Notes under the pieces: generated by a model | Told to the model about the DNA's origin: nothing | What the model saw: the letters and a program-made list of their open reading frames with translations, nothing else | Database searches by the model: none | Translations under genes and position numbers: made by a program | Shown here: piece by piece, positions 11,342-23,409 of the stretch | Layout: each line of letters opens with the position of its first letter | Numbering within the stretch: the stretch's first letter is position 1 | NCBI RefSeq assembly: GCF_010093815.1 | Contig: NW_022985552.1 | Location: forward strand, 806,001-870,000 | Length of the DNA stretch: 64,000 nt | DNA from: Pseudovirgaria hyperparasitica | Taxonomy: Eukaryota > Ascomycota > Dothideomycetes > Acrospermales > Acrospermaceae | Direction: 5' to 3'

Positions 11342-12506
11342 GGCTGCAACTCCAACACAGATTAGAAGCAAAAAGAAAGACAACGGTCATGAATGCATCG
11401 TGTGTGTCCCGAGACAGCGAGAGGATGCAGAGAGTATCCACGGAGATATTCGAGGACGACGGCCTCTAGCGCTGAAGCGATATACTTCCACTTTACGCGG
11501 ATTAGTACGCGCTTTCGTAGAACGCGATTTATTGGAACGCGTCAAAATGCTCCCCAGCCTCACCAACCTTACCAGCCACATAAGACACGTGACATAGAAA
11601 TTCATCTTTGGAAGGCTATCGCTCTGTAATTCCTTTTTAGCCTAGTGGTCTAATAAGTTCCATTTCATTTCGTACCGGGCATGGTGGCAAGCAAAATATC
11701 TGACCGAACTGTTGCTTGGTCGGACTATCGATGACGGAATCTCTATCTATACAGGGAAACGGATTCTGTTTCTAGTATATACAATATCTACCTCATGCGC
11801 TGCTAAGTGTGTAGACGCTTCTCTCATTGCCATTAGACTAGAGCAAGGCCTCGTACAAGGATATGTGATAGCATAAACCCGACTTTGATACAGCTCACCA
11901 CGTCGCAAACGCGAACTCAACACCGTCTCTTTCTGAAAGGTGGTCCTGGCGCCAGGTCGTGCGCTACGCTTAGAATCTGGGGAAACCAGGGTCATCGGCC
12001 GGTAGCCCTCCCTGGAAGGACCTGCAAGTGGGAAATATACGGTAGCCCTTCGTCATGCATCTCCCTTTTGCCAGCAGCGTTCTCATGACAAAGCCTGTAT
12101 CCACTGAACAATGTTTGGACAGGAGACAGAGTCACGCGCCGTGACAGCTCTGTATGCTACTCGTCACATGCGCCACCCTTGACTTTGTTGCAGGCCTCAT
12201 CGGCTGCCTTGCTGGAAATTCTGACCCTGGACATTGCGCCTGGCTGAGGGCTGATTAGCGAGAGAACGCCTCAATGAAAGATGGATGATGGGCCTTGAGG
12301 AATCCTTTTAACTACTCGTGTTAAATCAACTTGATATCCCATCTGTGTAATACGGTGTTCGTGCGGGGCATTGCTCTCCCAGATTTGCACTGTGTCCACT
12401 AGTCAGTCCCACCGCCTCCTCGCTGCCCGTACTGATGGGCATTCGCCGCCCCAGTCGTTTCAGGGCTCTCGCAACTGTTCCTCAAACTTACCCAGCCAAT
12501 GTTGCG
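11342..12506. other. Divergent intergenic region between Rif1 and Ric8
   Basis: 1.2 kb separate the two divergent start codons. An in-frame Met at 12435 precedes the chosen Ric8 start and could extend that protein by 24 residues. No other coding signal or repeat is evident. Confidence 0.5.
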
Positions 12507-14220
12507 ATGGCCTCCATGATTGAAATGAAGTCCAGTAGCGGACAGGGTGAGTCGTAGTCTCAGGCGCGGCTGTGCGTTGCGGGAGTTGGGTTGCTAATGA
12601 TGCAATATTCTAGATAAATTGCAGGAGGTAACGGAGATGCTAAATATGCTGCGCGCCGACCTCACCGAGATGAATCTTCTACCACAACGTGAGATACATA
12701 GACATATGTAGCCCTTTGTACTACAAGCTGATAAGTGGCCTGGCGTAGAGAGAAATGAAGCATTGGAGAAGCTCAAGGTTCACGGCCGGTCCGTTGAAAA
12801 CGCCGATCCAATATTCACCAAAGAGGTACGTATACTTATGTACTCCGCAACGTTGCGCATGATTCTGACGCTTTGCAATAATAGGGCATCGATACGCTGT
12901 GTCGACACGGCTTTCATAGCCCATCTACTACGACTTCCCGCGAAGCTCTCCGCTGCCTAGCCAATGCTCTACTCCTACAGACCGAAACCCGCCAAATATT
13001 CGTTGATTTGGGATTCTCAGAGAAAGTCTGCGAACTTCTGAAAGTTAGTTCACAAGAAAGTCAAAAATTCATATTCAATGGAACTCACAAAGTACAGAGC
13101 GACAACCGCGACGATGAGTTCCTCGCATCCCGCATACTATTCCTCACAACTTATGGGACGAATCTGGATTTTGAAAAACTCATGAGAGATAGTCAGTTGG
13201 CCGAGACAATAAACCAGAATATAGCACGACATTCGAAACGGTATCCCAAGTCAGGGCGACGCGCTTCTTCTATAGCGTCCCCGATGGAAGACATGGCGTT
13301 GTCCGAAACATTGAAACTGATGTTCAATATCACCAACTTCTACCCTGACTTGGCCGAGATGTTTTCGAAATCGATCGCGCATATCTTCAAGATACTTTTT
13401 CGCACTCGTATTCCAACTCCGCCCTTGCATCCGCCTGTATGTTACCTCGTCAACGCATTGATGAATCTCGACCTAGAGGGAAAGAAAGGAAGCCAGCCAC
13501 TCGCCGTTAATCCGGTGTTTCCAAAATTTGATCAGAAGCTCAACGCGGAGCACCTGATCAAAATTCTCGATATGGCCATCACTCAGTATCCGGAAAAGGA
13601 GCTAGATACAGTTGCAGCACCTGTACTGGTACTTATCCGGAGAGTGTACGAGTTCGCTCCAGACACTGTCAAACGATATATGCAGTGTTTATTATTACCA
13701 ACGGATGAGGAGAGAAACATGCCTCTCGGGCAATCTGACACACTTTCTTCCCGGCTATTACGACTATCAACTTGCCCTTCCACTCCGAACCTTCGAGAGT
13801 CTATATCTGCTATGTTTTTTGAAATTTCTGGTAAAGATGCGTCAACATTTGTCAAAAATGTTGGCTACGGCTTTGCCTCAGGCTTCTTAATGAGCCACAA
13901 TATTGCAGTACCTGAGAACGCATCAGACGCTTTCAGTAGCCAAACGGAGGGTACACCAATCAACCCGATTACCGGGCAGCGTCTTGATGCGGAAGCCATC
14001 GAGACTGGACCAGAGATGACTGAAGAGGAAAAGGAAAGGGAAGCAGAAAAATTGTTCGTCCTCTTCGAAAGGTCTGTAACTTCGATCTCCGATTCATTCG
14101 AATCAATATATCGTTTGCGCATACTAATATGTACACAGATTGAAGAAAACGGGTGTCATGAATGTGAGAAATCCCGTGGAGCAAGCTGTACAAGAAGGCC
14201 GATTCGAGGAATTGGATTGA
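12507..14220 (+). CDS. ric8: Ric8/synembryn, G-alpha chaperone and exchange factor
   Basis: Five exons, 12507-12546, 12614-12688, 12728-12825, 12885-14071 and 14139-14220, sum to 493 residues plus stop with agreeing phases. Ric8 folds G-alpha subunits and acts as a receptor-independent exchange factor at the cytosolic face of membranes. The armadillo-like helical body is recognisable: ADPIFTKEGIDTLCRHGF, TSREALRCLANALLLQTETR, LKLMFNITNFYPD, PPVCYLVNALMNLDLEG, and a C-terminal NPITGQRLDAE followed by FERLKKTGVMNVRNPVEQA across the last intron, which carries an actaat branch-point-like site. The first exon is short; the start at 12507 fits homologue N-termini best, but 12435 is in frame and open. 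Confidence 0.92.
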
Positions 14221-14707
14221 GATTCAGCTCTCTTCAGACTCTCTTGTGCCTAGGCAGCATTCGGCGATTGAGGCGAAGCATGGCTTAAGGTTCCGGCAGC
14301 TGCAGGCGTTGGTACGGCATTGGCGGCGTTTCGTTCATCTATCACTTGTACTATATATTATATATGTACGAGACGCGTCGAGAAATTGCGCTGAGACAAG
14401 CAATCGACAAGATTGGAGGTGGTAGTGCTGAATTCCTCCGTTAGAGTTGTTGTGTACGTTGGTGTTATGTGTCTAGGTAGTGTAGTCACGCCGGTGCCGA
14501 AAAGCTAGTTAGCATGGATAACCCTTGATGCGGCATGGGAAAGATCCAAGTCAGAGTTGCCTTCTTGCCAAAATAAACCTCAAAACACTGCGCTTGGTCC
14601 GCATACGGACGAGTCATCGTCGCCATGCTAACATCTTCATTTGGAAGGGTTTCTGGAGAGGTTTGCACTCTACTATATTCCCTGACCTACGCACGCGACT
14701 CCAAGTG
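14221..14707. other. Intergenic region
   Basis: Between Ric8 and the kinase gene on the same strand. Contains an AT-rich run (tatatattatatatgtac, near 14350). No gene seen. Confidence 0.5.
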
Positions 14708-16924
14708 ATGGCAGAGACCCCACCGCAGCGCAACCTTTCTCTGGTACCCTACTTACCTGCAGAATCGCGGCAGATCGTTTTGTAAGTATCATCTGTATAT
14801 GCGCTGGGAGTTTTTGAACTTTGGCTGTAGCATTGGACTGACATTGTTCATCTCTCTAGGCGCCATGGCTCAGCAGTTGTCGTGTTTGATCAGCGATCAA
14901 AACAGCTCTCGTTGAGAGATGCTTCTCGATCTGATGCCGTGGAGCTTTCCGACTGTCCATACTGCCATCGGCCCTTACGAGAAGAACCCGATCCAGAAGT
15001 GTATCACGATAACGAGCATGAAGCCGATACCACACCTGCGCCGGGATTTGTCAATCCAGAGTACTTCCGCATGCTCCAGTCCAGCGCGCCGGGCTCTACC
15101 ACTTCAACACGTCCACCTTCACCAGTTAAGAGGATCAGGCAACCAGTGGTGGAGAGCGATGACTACACGAGAACGCCCCCTGCTGAAGCTGAATTCATTG
15201 GAAGTGCGCCTGCACCCCAAACTACTCCAGCGTCACAAAATATCTCCACGGAAGCTTTTAGTCAAGGCTATTTCAAAACGTTCTTTGTCGAGGAGAAAGA
15301 GCTTGGACGAGGTGGAAAAGGTGTAGTCCTATTGGTTCGACATGTTCTTGATGGTGTCTCTTTGGGGCATTTTGCTTGCAAGCGAGTGCCTGTCGGTGAC
15401 GATCACGAATGGCTTCGCAAGGTTCTGATTGAGGTACAAGTGCTACAAAATCTTTCACATCAGAACCTAGTCTCATATCGGCATATCTGGCTTGAAGATT
15501 GGCAGCTCTCGTCATTTGGTCCCAGAGTTCCCTGCGCCTTTATTCTGCAGCAATACTGTAACGCTGGTGATCTCTACAAATACATCGCTGGGCCCACTAA
15601 AACCACTCTTTCTCCACAAGAACTCAAAGACCGTAGAAGGCGACATTCAAAGGGCCAATTAGAGTTTCCTCTGGACTCTACTGTACCTAAAAGATTGACT
15701 TTCGACGAGATCGTGAGCTTTACAAGAGACATTACTGCGGGTCTGCACCATCTTCATACGAACCGTTACATACATCGCGATCTCAAGCCCAGTAATTGTC
15801 TACTGCAGCGCACCGGTCTGCAATCATATAAAGTGCTGCTAAGTGACTTTGGAGAGGTCCAGTTGGTCAATGTCGACCGCAAGTCGACTGGAGCGACAGG
15901 CACAATTTCATATTGTGCCCCAGAAGTGCTCCGGCGTGACCTAAGCTCCGGAGCCCTTGGCAACTTCACAACGAAATCTGATATCTTCTCACTTGGGATG
16001 ATCGTACACTTCATGTGTTTCAGTAGATTGCCTTATCGCAACGCCGACGGTCTGGATGAAGACAATGAAGATGTCGATCAACTGAAAGCGGAAATCGTTG
16101 AATGGGCTGGTTTTGAAGAGGATCACAAGAACTCAAGAGCATTGCCAGAACTTTTATTCAAGTTTCTGAAAAGGTTGCTCTCTCTTGAGCCAGCACAACG
16201 ACCAAATACGTTGGAAATTCTCAAACAATTCAATCGCGGTACAAGCGCAGATGAACTCCCTGACTTTTCCGGATCTTTTGTAGCGGAGGACATGGAACCT
16301 CGCATCTCGTCTGTAGATAGCCCAACAGGTCCAAGTCGTCAAAGTTCTGCACGAAAAACACCGACAAGGTCAACATTTGTCAGACCAGGACCGTCTAAGC
16401 TGCGGCATTCCACCGTAGAGCCTTCAAGATCGCCAAGTCCACCTTCAGATAACTCTGTCGCCGATAGTACCACATGTGGACCGGAAAATTCGGGAGTTGT
16501 CCTTCGTACTCATAAAGCAACGTCTCGCGCAACCTCACCGCACCTGCCCGACGAGGGCCCACAGCGACTTTTGCTCCCTCCACCACCTACTTTCACTGGA
16601 CGAATCTACCGTTTCCTCGAGATACCTATCGTGGTGTTCATTCTGAAGACCTCGCTATTCCTTGCAAAAGCTGTTTCAATCCTAAATCCGTGCTCGACGC
16701 TGAGCCCGAACCCTTGGGTCACTTATCCGTTACTTTGTGTAGCGGCCCTTGATTTCTCGTTCCTCAAACCACATGATGGGACGTCCTTTGGTATTCTCAA
16801 TGGATCGTTAGTCCTTTTAGGTGTACATGTCGCTGCTCTCGTGGTTGCGACCTACTTTGGTCTTCTGTGTAGTATCAGACTGCCAATCTGGCATGAAGGT
16901 CCCATGTACACCGACGACATGTAG
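14708..16924 (+). CDS. iks1: IKS1-type serine/threonine protein kinase with C-terminal membrane segments
   Basis: Two exons, 14708-14781 and 14860-16924 (GTAAGT...CTCTAG), give 712 residues. The join restores IVLRHGSAVVVFDQRSKQLS, characteristic of the fungal IKS1 family. A CPYCHRP motif (about 57-63) precedes a disordered linker. The kinase domain runs from about residue 170: glycine loop GRGGKGVV, FACK with the ATP Lys at about 199, IHRDLKPSN with the catalytic Asp at about 332, SDFGE at about 353-357, and SYCAPEVL. All catalytic residues are present, so it should be active. After another disordered stretch, two hydrophobic segments near the C-terminus (around IVVFILKTSLFLAKAVSIL and SLVLLGVHVAALVVATYFGL) look like membrane spans. 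The yeast relative is poorly characterised; substrates are unknown. Confidence 0.88.
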
Positions 16925-18231
16925 TTAGGAAGTGAACCCAACTCTCCATGAGTCTTCAGCAACCTCTATTCTCCTCCTGTCTCTGTCACAGCAGGGCTGT
17001 ATCACGCACGGAACTCTAGGCTGGTCAACCGCACGTCGGCCTTCAAGATTCGGGTCGTAGCGTACCATACTTGAGTCACCATTTTTTTCAGACGGGCGCA
17101 ACCGACACACGAGATACCAGCCTGCATATTTCCAGAAGCCATGATGCAACCCAATCATACGGCTCCAGACGATCGGCTTGACCTGTCTTAAATTGCTTGA
17201 CTTGTGGCATGAAAAACATTATATGCTGCATGCACGTAAGCGTATCTTGCTGGTCCAGCTTCAATGATGGACGTGATGACCAAGATGAGTCCCAATAACA
17301 CCTGGTTCTATATCTCAACGCACTTGTGGGTTATTGCAGACTCTATGTAAGGTATGTGAAACCTAGCAACACTATCAGGGGGGATATCAGAACGGGAGTT
17401 CACGCAAGGATACATTTACTAAGACATAAAACTGAGTACAAAAAGTGATCAGGAGTACTAGTCGAAAAGGGGAAAGTGCGATATGTAAGACGCAGCCTGG
17501 AGTCACCTAGAGATGGAAGTAACTCAAAGTCGACTGAAGATACGGAAGTGGTTTCCAGCTCAATCTGTGTCATTGGTCAGCGTCCACTAGGTGGCTGACG
17601 CTGAGCTTGATTCAGTCCACAGGTAGAGCACACTATGGATTGGCAAAGTGTCTCTTCATATCCTCATCTATGATATTTAGCCGTTGCTGATATCTTGTGC
17701 TCTACCTTTGTGGTGACTGTCAGTCGTCTTCTGACTCTAAACACGAACGTGGAACAGAGTCAGTACGTTATACTCACAATCGAATGCTCTTGCCTATTTC
17801 CTCGCAGGGACGGGGCTATGGAATTTCGTTCTTGAGAGGGATTCGTTTAATGAGGTCAAACGGCGGTGTCTACAGCATCAGTATGTTGGCCTCCACGTTG
17901 GTATTATTACTTTTTTGTGGTGACCTGCATGCAGTCTGACGGAACAATTCTTTCAAGACCGCCAGCAGCCACCATGGAACATCGGCGTCTTCTGGAAGAT
18001 GTAAGGTTGCAGCTGTATGCTTCGATACGATACTATGTCTTCCTTGAGCCTAGTTATACACGTGCAAGAATAGCGCAGATTCCGCAGAAGGGTTAGTTTT
18101 GCGCATTATGTGCAGATGGCACAAATACACGTGATGAGAACTTATGCATTGTGCAGTAAAGGAGAAATGTGGCCCAGAATCAGACAAGTCGGGAGTGTCG
18201 GCCGAGTCATTCACATCGGCATGCCGAACTG
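16925..18231. other. Gene-poor stretch
   Basis: 1.3 kb downstream of the kinase. Only short overlapping open frames without family resemblance. It probably includes the kinase 3' UTR. No repeat or RNA gene seen. Confidence 0.5.
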
Positions 18232-18660
18232 CTAGAACGACGCCCGGCTGGAACCATCCTCAAAGACTCGACCACACAGTACGTGAGCGAGACCCTTGAC
18301 GCCATCGCTTAAGGCCCAAGCAATGATATTATCAATGGCCCACTCGAAGCGGCTTGAACACAGCTTGACACACCTATCAGCTCGTTTCATGCTGGCAGGG
18401 GTGTAGGTCCGTGGATGGCATCCACCGTAGTATTGTGGTGTCTGGAGGCGTCCACAGGCGGTCAATCGAACTTTGCGTGTGGGAGACTTCTCAGTAGGGC
18501 TAGCAAGGCTGGGAGCTTTGACTTTGGAATATGAGCCATAGCTGTGATGGTACGGAATACGGCTGATGCGCTTCATGGATTTAAGAGTCCTCTGGTCCCA
18601 GATATCTCTGAGGCAAACAAGACTTAAGAAGCTTAAAGCTCCAACGACATATTCTTTCAA
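18232..18660 (-). CDS. Possible small hypothetical protein
   Basis: An uninterrupted frame of 142 residues with a hydrophobic start (YVVGALSFLSLVCL) and a basic, Ser/Tyr-rich middle; a shorter start at MKRISRIPYHH is possible. The C-terminal half (FEWAIDNIIAWALSDGVKGL) could form a helix. Its start lies only 70 bases from the divergent bZIP start, so it would overlap that gene's leader. I recognise no family. It could equally be a chance frame. Confidence 0.25.
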   Translation of the reverse strand: MKEYVVGALSFLSLVCLRDIWDQRTLKSMKRISRIPYHHSYGSYSKVKAPSLASPTEKSPTRKVRLTACGRLQTPQYYGGCHPRTYTPASMKRADRCVKLCSSRFEWAIDNIIAWALSDGVKGLAHVLCGRVFEDGSSRASF

Positions 18661-18730
18661 TCTCGATATATCACATTGCTCTTGCTCAAAAGTGCTAATA
18701 AAACCACATTATCTTACCACCAAGTTTGCA

Positions 18731-19472
18731 ATGGCCCACTACTACGCTCCTCGCTATCAAGTGAGTGCTATGCACTCCCCGTACGATGCTGGCTATGATA
18801 GCAGCAGTGACACTACCTCCAACGTAAGTAGTTCCATAGTTTTATGTGCTTGATTAAGCATCACTAACACCTGTCAGTCTGCCTGGGATTCCAATTTCTC
18901 TGAAGATGTGCTTCCGCCTTTCGAGTATGCACACAGCTCGCATAGCATGAGCCCGGTCTCTGCGGCATCAACGCATGCACCAAACACCCCATATATGACC
19001 GCAGTCCGCCCTTCCACATCTTGCACATCCAGATCTTCGGGTGTCAAACAAACCCCTCAACCCACATCCGCTATGGAGAACGAAGAAGAGCGCCGCAAGA
19101 ATAGGAAGCGGGAGCAGAACCGTGAGAGGTAAGCTATCCGACGCCCCACCTGCACCAAACAACATACTCACACACAGCCAAAGCCAACGCGCCTTTCGTC
19201 GCCGCCAGGAAAACCGCGTCAAGTTCCTCGAGACGAAGACTCTCGAGCTCGAGACTTCCAGCCGACAACTCCGTGCTGAGAATGACCAGCTACGTACCGA
19301 GCTTCATGGCGAGCGCACACGCAATCAGGAGCTTGTCTCTACTATGAACATGATGTCGCCCTCACCCCTCAACCTTACGCAAGACATAGTGCCTTCGATA
19401 GAGGCAGACCGGTATCCCCAGTACAGCCAAAACCATGATAGCCAAGGGCTAGACCGTCGCGTCGTGTGGTAA
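18731..19472 (+). CDS. bZIP transcription factor (fungal Yap/AP-1-like basic region)
   Basis: Three exons, 18731-18823, 18878-19128 and 19184-19472, give 210 residues. The N-terminal half is Ser/Tyr/His-rich and likely disordered. The basic region crosses the second intron: KNRKREQNRE joins SQRAFRRRQENR, matching the Asn-Arg-x-Ala/Ser-Gln-x-Ala-Phe-Arg pattern of fungal AP-1-type factors. A leucine-zipper-like coiled coil follows (VKFLETKTLELETSSRQLRA, then ENDQLRTELHGE). It should dimerise and bind DNA in the nucleus. No Cys-rich redox domains are visible, so a Yap1-like oxidant sensor is unlikely. Two acceptors six bases apart at the second intron would differ by Ser-Gln in the basic region; I chose the downstream one because it keeps bZIP spacing. 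Confidence 0.85.
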
Positions 19473-19510
19473 AGAGACGTATAGCCTTTGGGAGGAGGAG
19501 TGAAAGTTTT

Positions 19511-19530
19511 GGCGGGCCCGGGCGCCCGCC
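19511..19530. repeat. GC-rich inverted repeat (hairpin)
   Basis: ggcgggc and gcccgcc form a perfect 7-base stem around a ccgggc loop, about 40 bases after the bZIP stop codon. It probably lies in the bZIP 3' UTR. Function unknown. Confidence 0.6.
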
Positions 19531-21845
19531 TCGCGTGTGCGGGCAAGTGTCACCGGGACATCCGGATCTCAGCGCAGCCCCACCTACTGCTGCTAAGAGG
19601 ACGGCCCAGTATGCACGTTTTTTGGGCGTGATAGTGGGAGGAAAAGCGATATGTTCATTCTGGTCTTCGTTCGACACAACACAAGGAGGGTTAAGCGTGG
19701 CGTTTGGCGATCTTTGGGCCCCGCGGTCGAAGCTCCTTGTGGGACAGGCCACCAAGTGCCGGTGTCGCTATACAAATGCGACAGGGCTTCGGCAGCAGGG
19801 GCCACGGATCTAGACATTGGGATGGCCTCTGTATCATTCTGCTGGGATCAATTGGGTCTTGTTTGGGATGTGTTGTTAGGATCTCACGATATGAGTGGTC
19901 AACAAACAATGCAATAAATCCACTTTGTCCTGTTCGCCTATCTTCTTTGTTCGTCAAGTTTGACTATGCCGTCTAGACACGGGAGATCTGCACTGCGCTC
20001 GGCTTGTCTGCACTCCAGGTTTGGCATCCTATCTTCTGGACTGGTCTGTCTCGGACAACATGGGATGATCGAGTTCCAGTTACGGCTGCCTCCATTATCT
20101 CAGCTCGTACCCACACATAACCTGGAAGCTATCACGACCAGGAGGAGTATGTCAATACCGCTTTGTTCAGCTGTCCATCTGTACCAAGATGCGGTCTGCA
20201 ATCTAATCCCAGATACAAATCAGACAAAATGCAACAGTGACACCACAACGCAGTCATTGTCATCCAGGGGAGATCTGCAACGTTGGCTACCATCTTCAGC
20301 TCAGAACTGTCCCTACCCCAGCAGAACAGGGATTGCGTATACCCGGCGCTAAACTAAACGGATGGATCTATCCCTGATGGCCTTGCCCTCAATCCCTCAC
20401 ACGTGTATCCAATAGTCAGATGAACACACCAGGTTCTGGTTCTTGTTTCCGCTCTTTGTTTGCTTTTATCAAACCTACACTAGCCATCTCATCACAAACA
20501 CGTCTACCAAAGCTTCGTCGTGTTCGTAGATTGCCTGCCAGCGGAGCCACATCCAGGCTTGTCTGCCCCTCGTAGAACCTAATTCGAAACAGTCACTTTC
20601 TTTAGGTTGATGAACTGACATTCATGAAGCGTCGCTGCTACATCTCTTTCCTCATAGCATGCCAACAGATACGGCGTTCCTCTACACCCAATGAGGAACA
20701 CGGGATGCAGCCTGAGCTAGCGCCACAAGAGTACTCACGTTGATCCTCGGAGTGGATCTTGTGGGGTTGTTTGTATGCTGTTGTCCAGCTGGAGGTCAAA
20801 ATAGTAGTAACCCTTGTTCGAGTCGGTTACATAGTAGTGGCAGGTTTGCCCTTTAGAAGTTTGCACATACCAATTGCCAATCCGGCAGATGAACGCATCA
20901 TATTGTCATATAGCGTTGTCATAGCTCCATCCTAATGGCAGAGCCTCAGCCCAGATAAATGTACCCCATATCGTCATACTAAGACGCTGCTGTGCTTAGC
21001 GGATGTTACTCCACGATGTATCAGCTCCGAAGACAAGCTTCAGCGTCATTAGGAGAGACGTCACCAGCTGTTCTCAGCATTTTGGTATTGATCCTACGTA
21101 AACGCTGAAAAGGTCGGCGCATCCAGGGACACCATCTGCAGGAGAGATCCTGCACCCTGCTGGACTACAGCGGTTTAAGCGGGATGCAAGTGCAAGTACA
21201 AACCTCCGTATTTCAGATCTAGCCGTGGGAAGCGAAGTTCTCGCCTTTTCTTTCCAGGCAGACTACTGTATGTCGTCGTCTGCGTGGCAGCTATTCACGA
21301 GATGGCGCCAGGAGACCAATAGACAGCCGCCATACACTTCGTACCAAGTTCCGACAAATGAACTCGTGCACGTCCGCCCTTTGGCACAGGCCGCAGCTTA
21401 ACGCACCGTGGGGATTTTGGCGCTCTCGATGGCTTTGAACAGCGCTGTGGGAGAGGGGACGACTTGTGGCTTCAGCAGACGTTTCCAGTGGTGCAGCGTG
21501 GCTGTTATGGCTGGAGAGGAGAGAGAGAAAACACACCGCACGCAGCCAGGGATCGTCGGGGGCTCCGTCGACTCATTGGCTGGTTGGCGCAGTGACCTAA
21601 TCGGGCAACGTGTACCTGTACCAAGTCCATAACTAGTGACTAGTCTACATCCTTAAGCGAAGCGCCTCATGGGCTAGAATCTAGTGTTCGGGACGTTGGT
21701 TCGGCATGCCGATGCCGATCTTAGGCCCGTTGCGAAGGGGCCGAGGCCGGGTCGGGTGGCCCGCTAGACACGTCTCAGAAGGAACGCATTCACATTCGCA
21801 TCACAACACACATCAGGTATTGGTATCGATTTGTCTACATTGCCG

Positions 21846-22115
21846 CTAAACAGAACATCGTCTTCTTGTGGGCCCTAGGTACCTTGATGGCAATCCACTC
21901 GACGTGCATGGCTGAAATCGCAATGTCCTGGGAGTGGTATCAGTATCTATGATCTCGTACCCCTTGATGGCTTTTCTCACACCTGCAACACGCCACTCGA
22001 GACATCCATGCGTTGTTGGCAGAAATTTACGTGTCCGAAGACCATTTCTGGGATACGGAATTAATAGCATAATGTCGTCTTCAACTATGCTGCGGAACAG
22101 CGGCGCTGTAAACAT
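21846..22115 (-). CDS. Possible small hypothetical protein (89 residues)
   Basis: A single open frame with reasonable residue usage in an otherwise non-coding interval: MFTAPLFRSIVEDDIMLL at the start and VRKAIKGYEIIDTDTTPR in the middle. No signal peptide, membrane span or known domain. It may be a real small gene, a lost exon or chance. Confidence 0.22.
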   Translation of the reverse strand: MFTAPLFRSIVEDDIMLLIPYPRNGLRTRKFLPTTHGCLEWRVAGVRKAIKGYEIIDTDTTPRTLRFQPCTSSGLPSRYLGPTRRRCSV

Positions 22116-23409
22116 TCATAATGACAGATCTGACTAGTCGTAATAATGTCGTTCAAAATCGCCATGCTAACTAGGTAAGCAGTTCAGCCAATACAATTGC
22201 ACTCAGCACATCTTCAAGGCTCTCACCTAACCACCACAGAGTCCCGGTGCTGAATAGGACAAGCCCATCAATCAAACATGCATGAAGCTCCTCGCACCTC
22301 AGCTCGATGTTACATCACACTCCCCAACACCAAAACGACGGGGCCTCACTCTTCCTCGCGTGAGCCACTACCACCGTGCCTGCATCCGATCCCATTATAG
22401 CAACACGGGACCCGCATCCCTGTCAACATACATACAATGACACCGCTCCTTCAAGACCATCCAGCCCTCGACCCTCCGCCCAAAACCCATCAATCTGCTA
22501 GACAGATCTCCCATCTACAGTGCATGGCACCCCACCCTCCCCAATGCGAACGCACACTCCCGCAGCGGTGTAGCCGTCCAGCCACAAATATGCCATCATT
22601 CCACTCTACCCACCCTCCTCAAGCCAAGTTCGCTGCACGTCTCGTCACCCACAGGGTCCTCAGCTAGACCTAGTATGGCCGTTTATTCCCGCCTGTCATA
22701 TCGCAGTATGCGTAATGAGACGGCCCGCTGAAGGTGCGGTTGGCTTTGGGGAGTCAGGGCTGTTGGGTGGGTGTAAGTTTGATGTTGTTGTGCGCCGAGT
22801 GGGAGGGCGTGGCGCTGTGGCTGTAGCTATTTGTATTGGCTTGGGCGGGTGGAGGATGGGATCGAACTCCGGGGGCATTTGTCTGCCACACAATACAACT
22901 GTACTCGAGCGTGAATGTTGGACTGGAGGAGGGCTGTTCCGGCTGAACTGTGAGTGGACTTTTAGTGCGTTGGGCGGACTCAAGGCGTGCACAACATGTG
23001 CTCCACGGGCACTCTAATGAAGGACGAAAGCGGTCTCTGCCTGAAATTACGGTTTCTTTCTGTACAACGTTGTGCTCGTACTGACTATGTGGCATAGATT
23101 GTACCTTCACCAATCTGTCGTCGAGCAGCAGTAGCTGTACCTGCTTTGTATCTCATCAATTAGCAGAGATCTCAAGCATGCTGACCAGAGAGTTCATATG
23201 TTTGAATTCATGGCTAGACATCATGTCGACTCAATATAATAACTATGTACGCAAGCCAGGGTGCGACACACCTCAAAATTGAGGACCGAAAGTCATGTAC
23301 GGTAGGAGAATCATCGACCGCATGACATCTCACGTATTTAAACCCATATCACCACGCCAGATACCCCGAACAGACACATCCAGTACGCCGATATGATTGA
23401 GCACCGGTC

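Larger units (their letters stand above)
19473..23409. other. 3.9 kb gene-poor interval
   Basis: No gene with family resemblance. It contains a GC-rich inverted repeat at 19511-19530 and a possible small frame at 21846-22115, listed separately. Base composition is not strikingly AT-rich and I see no transposon ends or target duplications, so heavy RIP decay is not obvious. Confidence 0.5.

Noticed and set aside
22850-22880. B-box-like gggatcgaactcc suggesting a tRNA
   Set aside because: No matching A box, acceptor stem or cloverleaf could be built around it.
19473-23409. Decayed transposon island
   Set aside because: No terminal repeats, transposase or polymerase remnants, or clear AT-rich RIP bias could be seen by eye; a dinucleotide RIP index would settle it.
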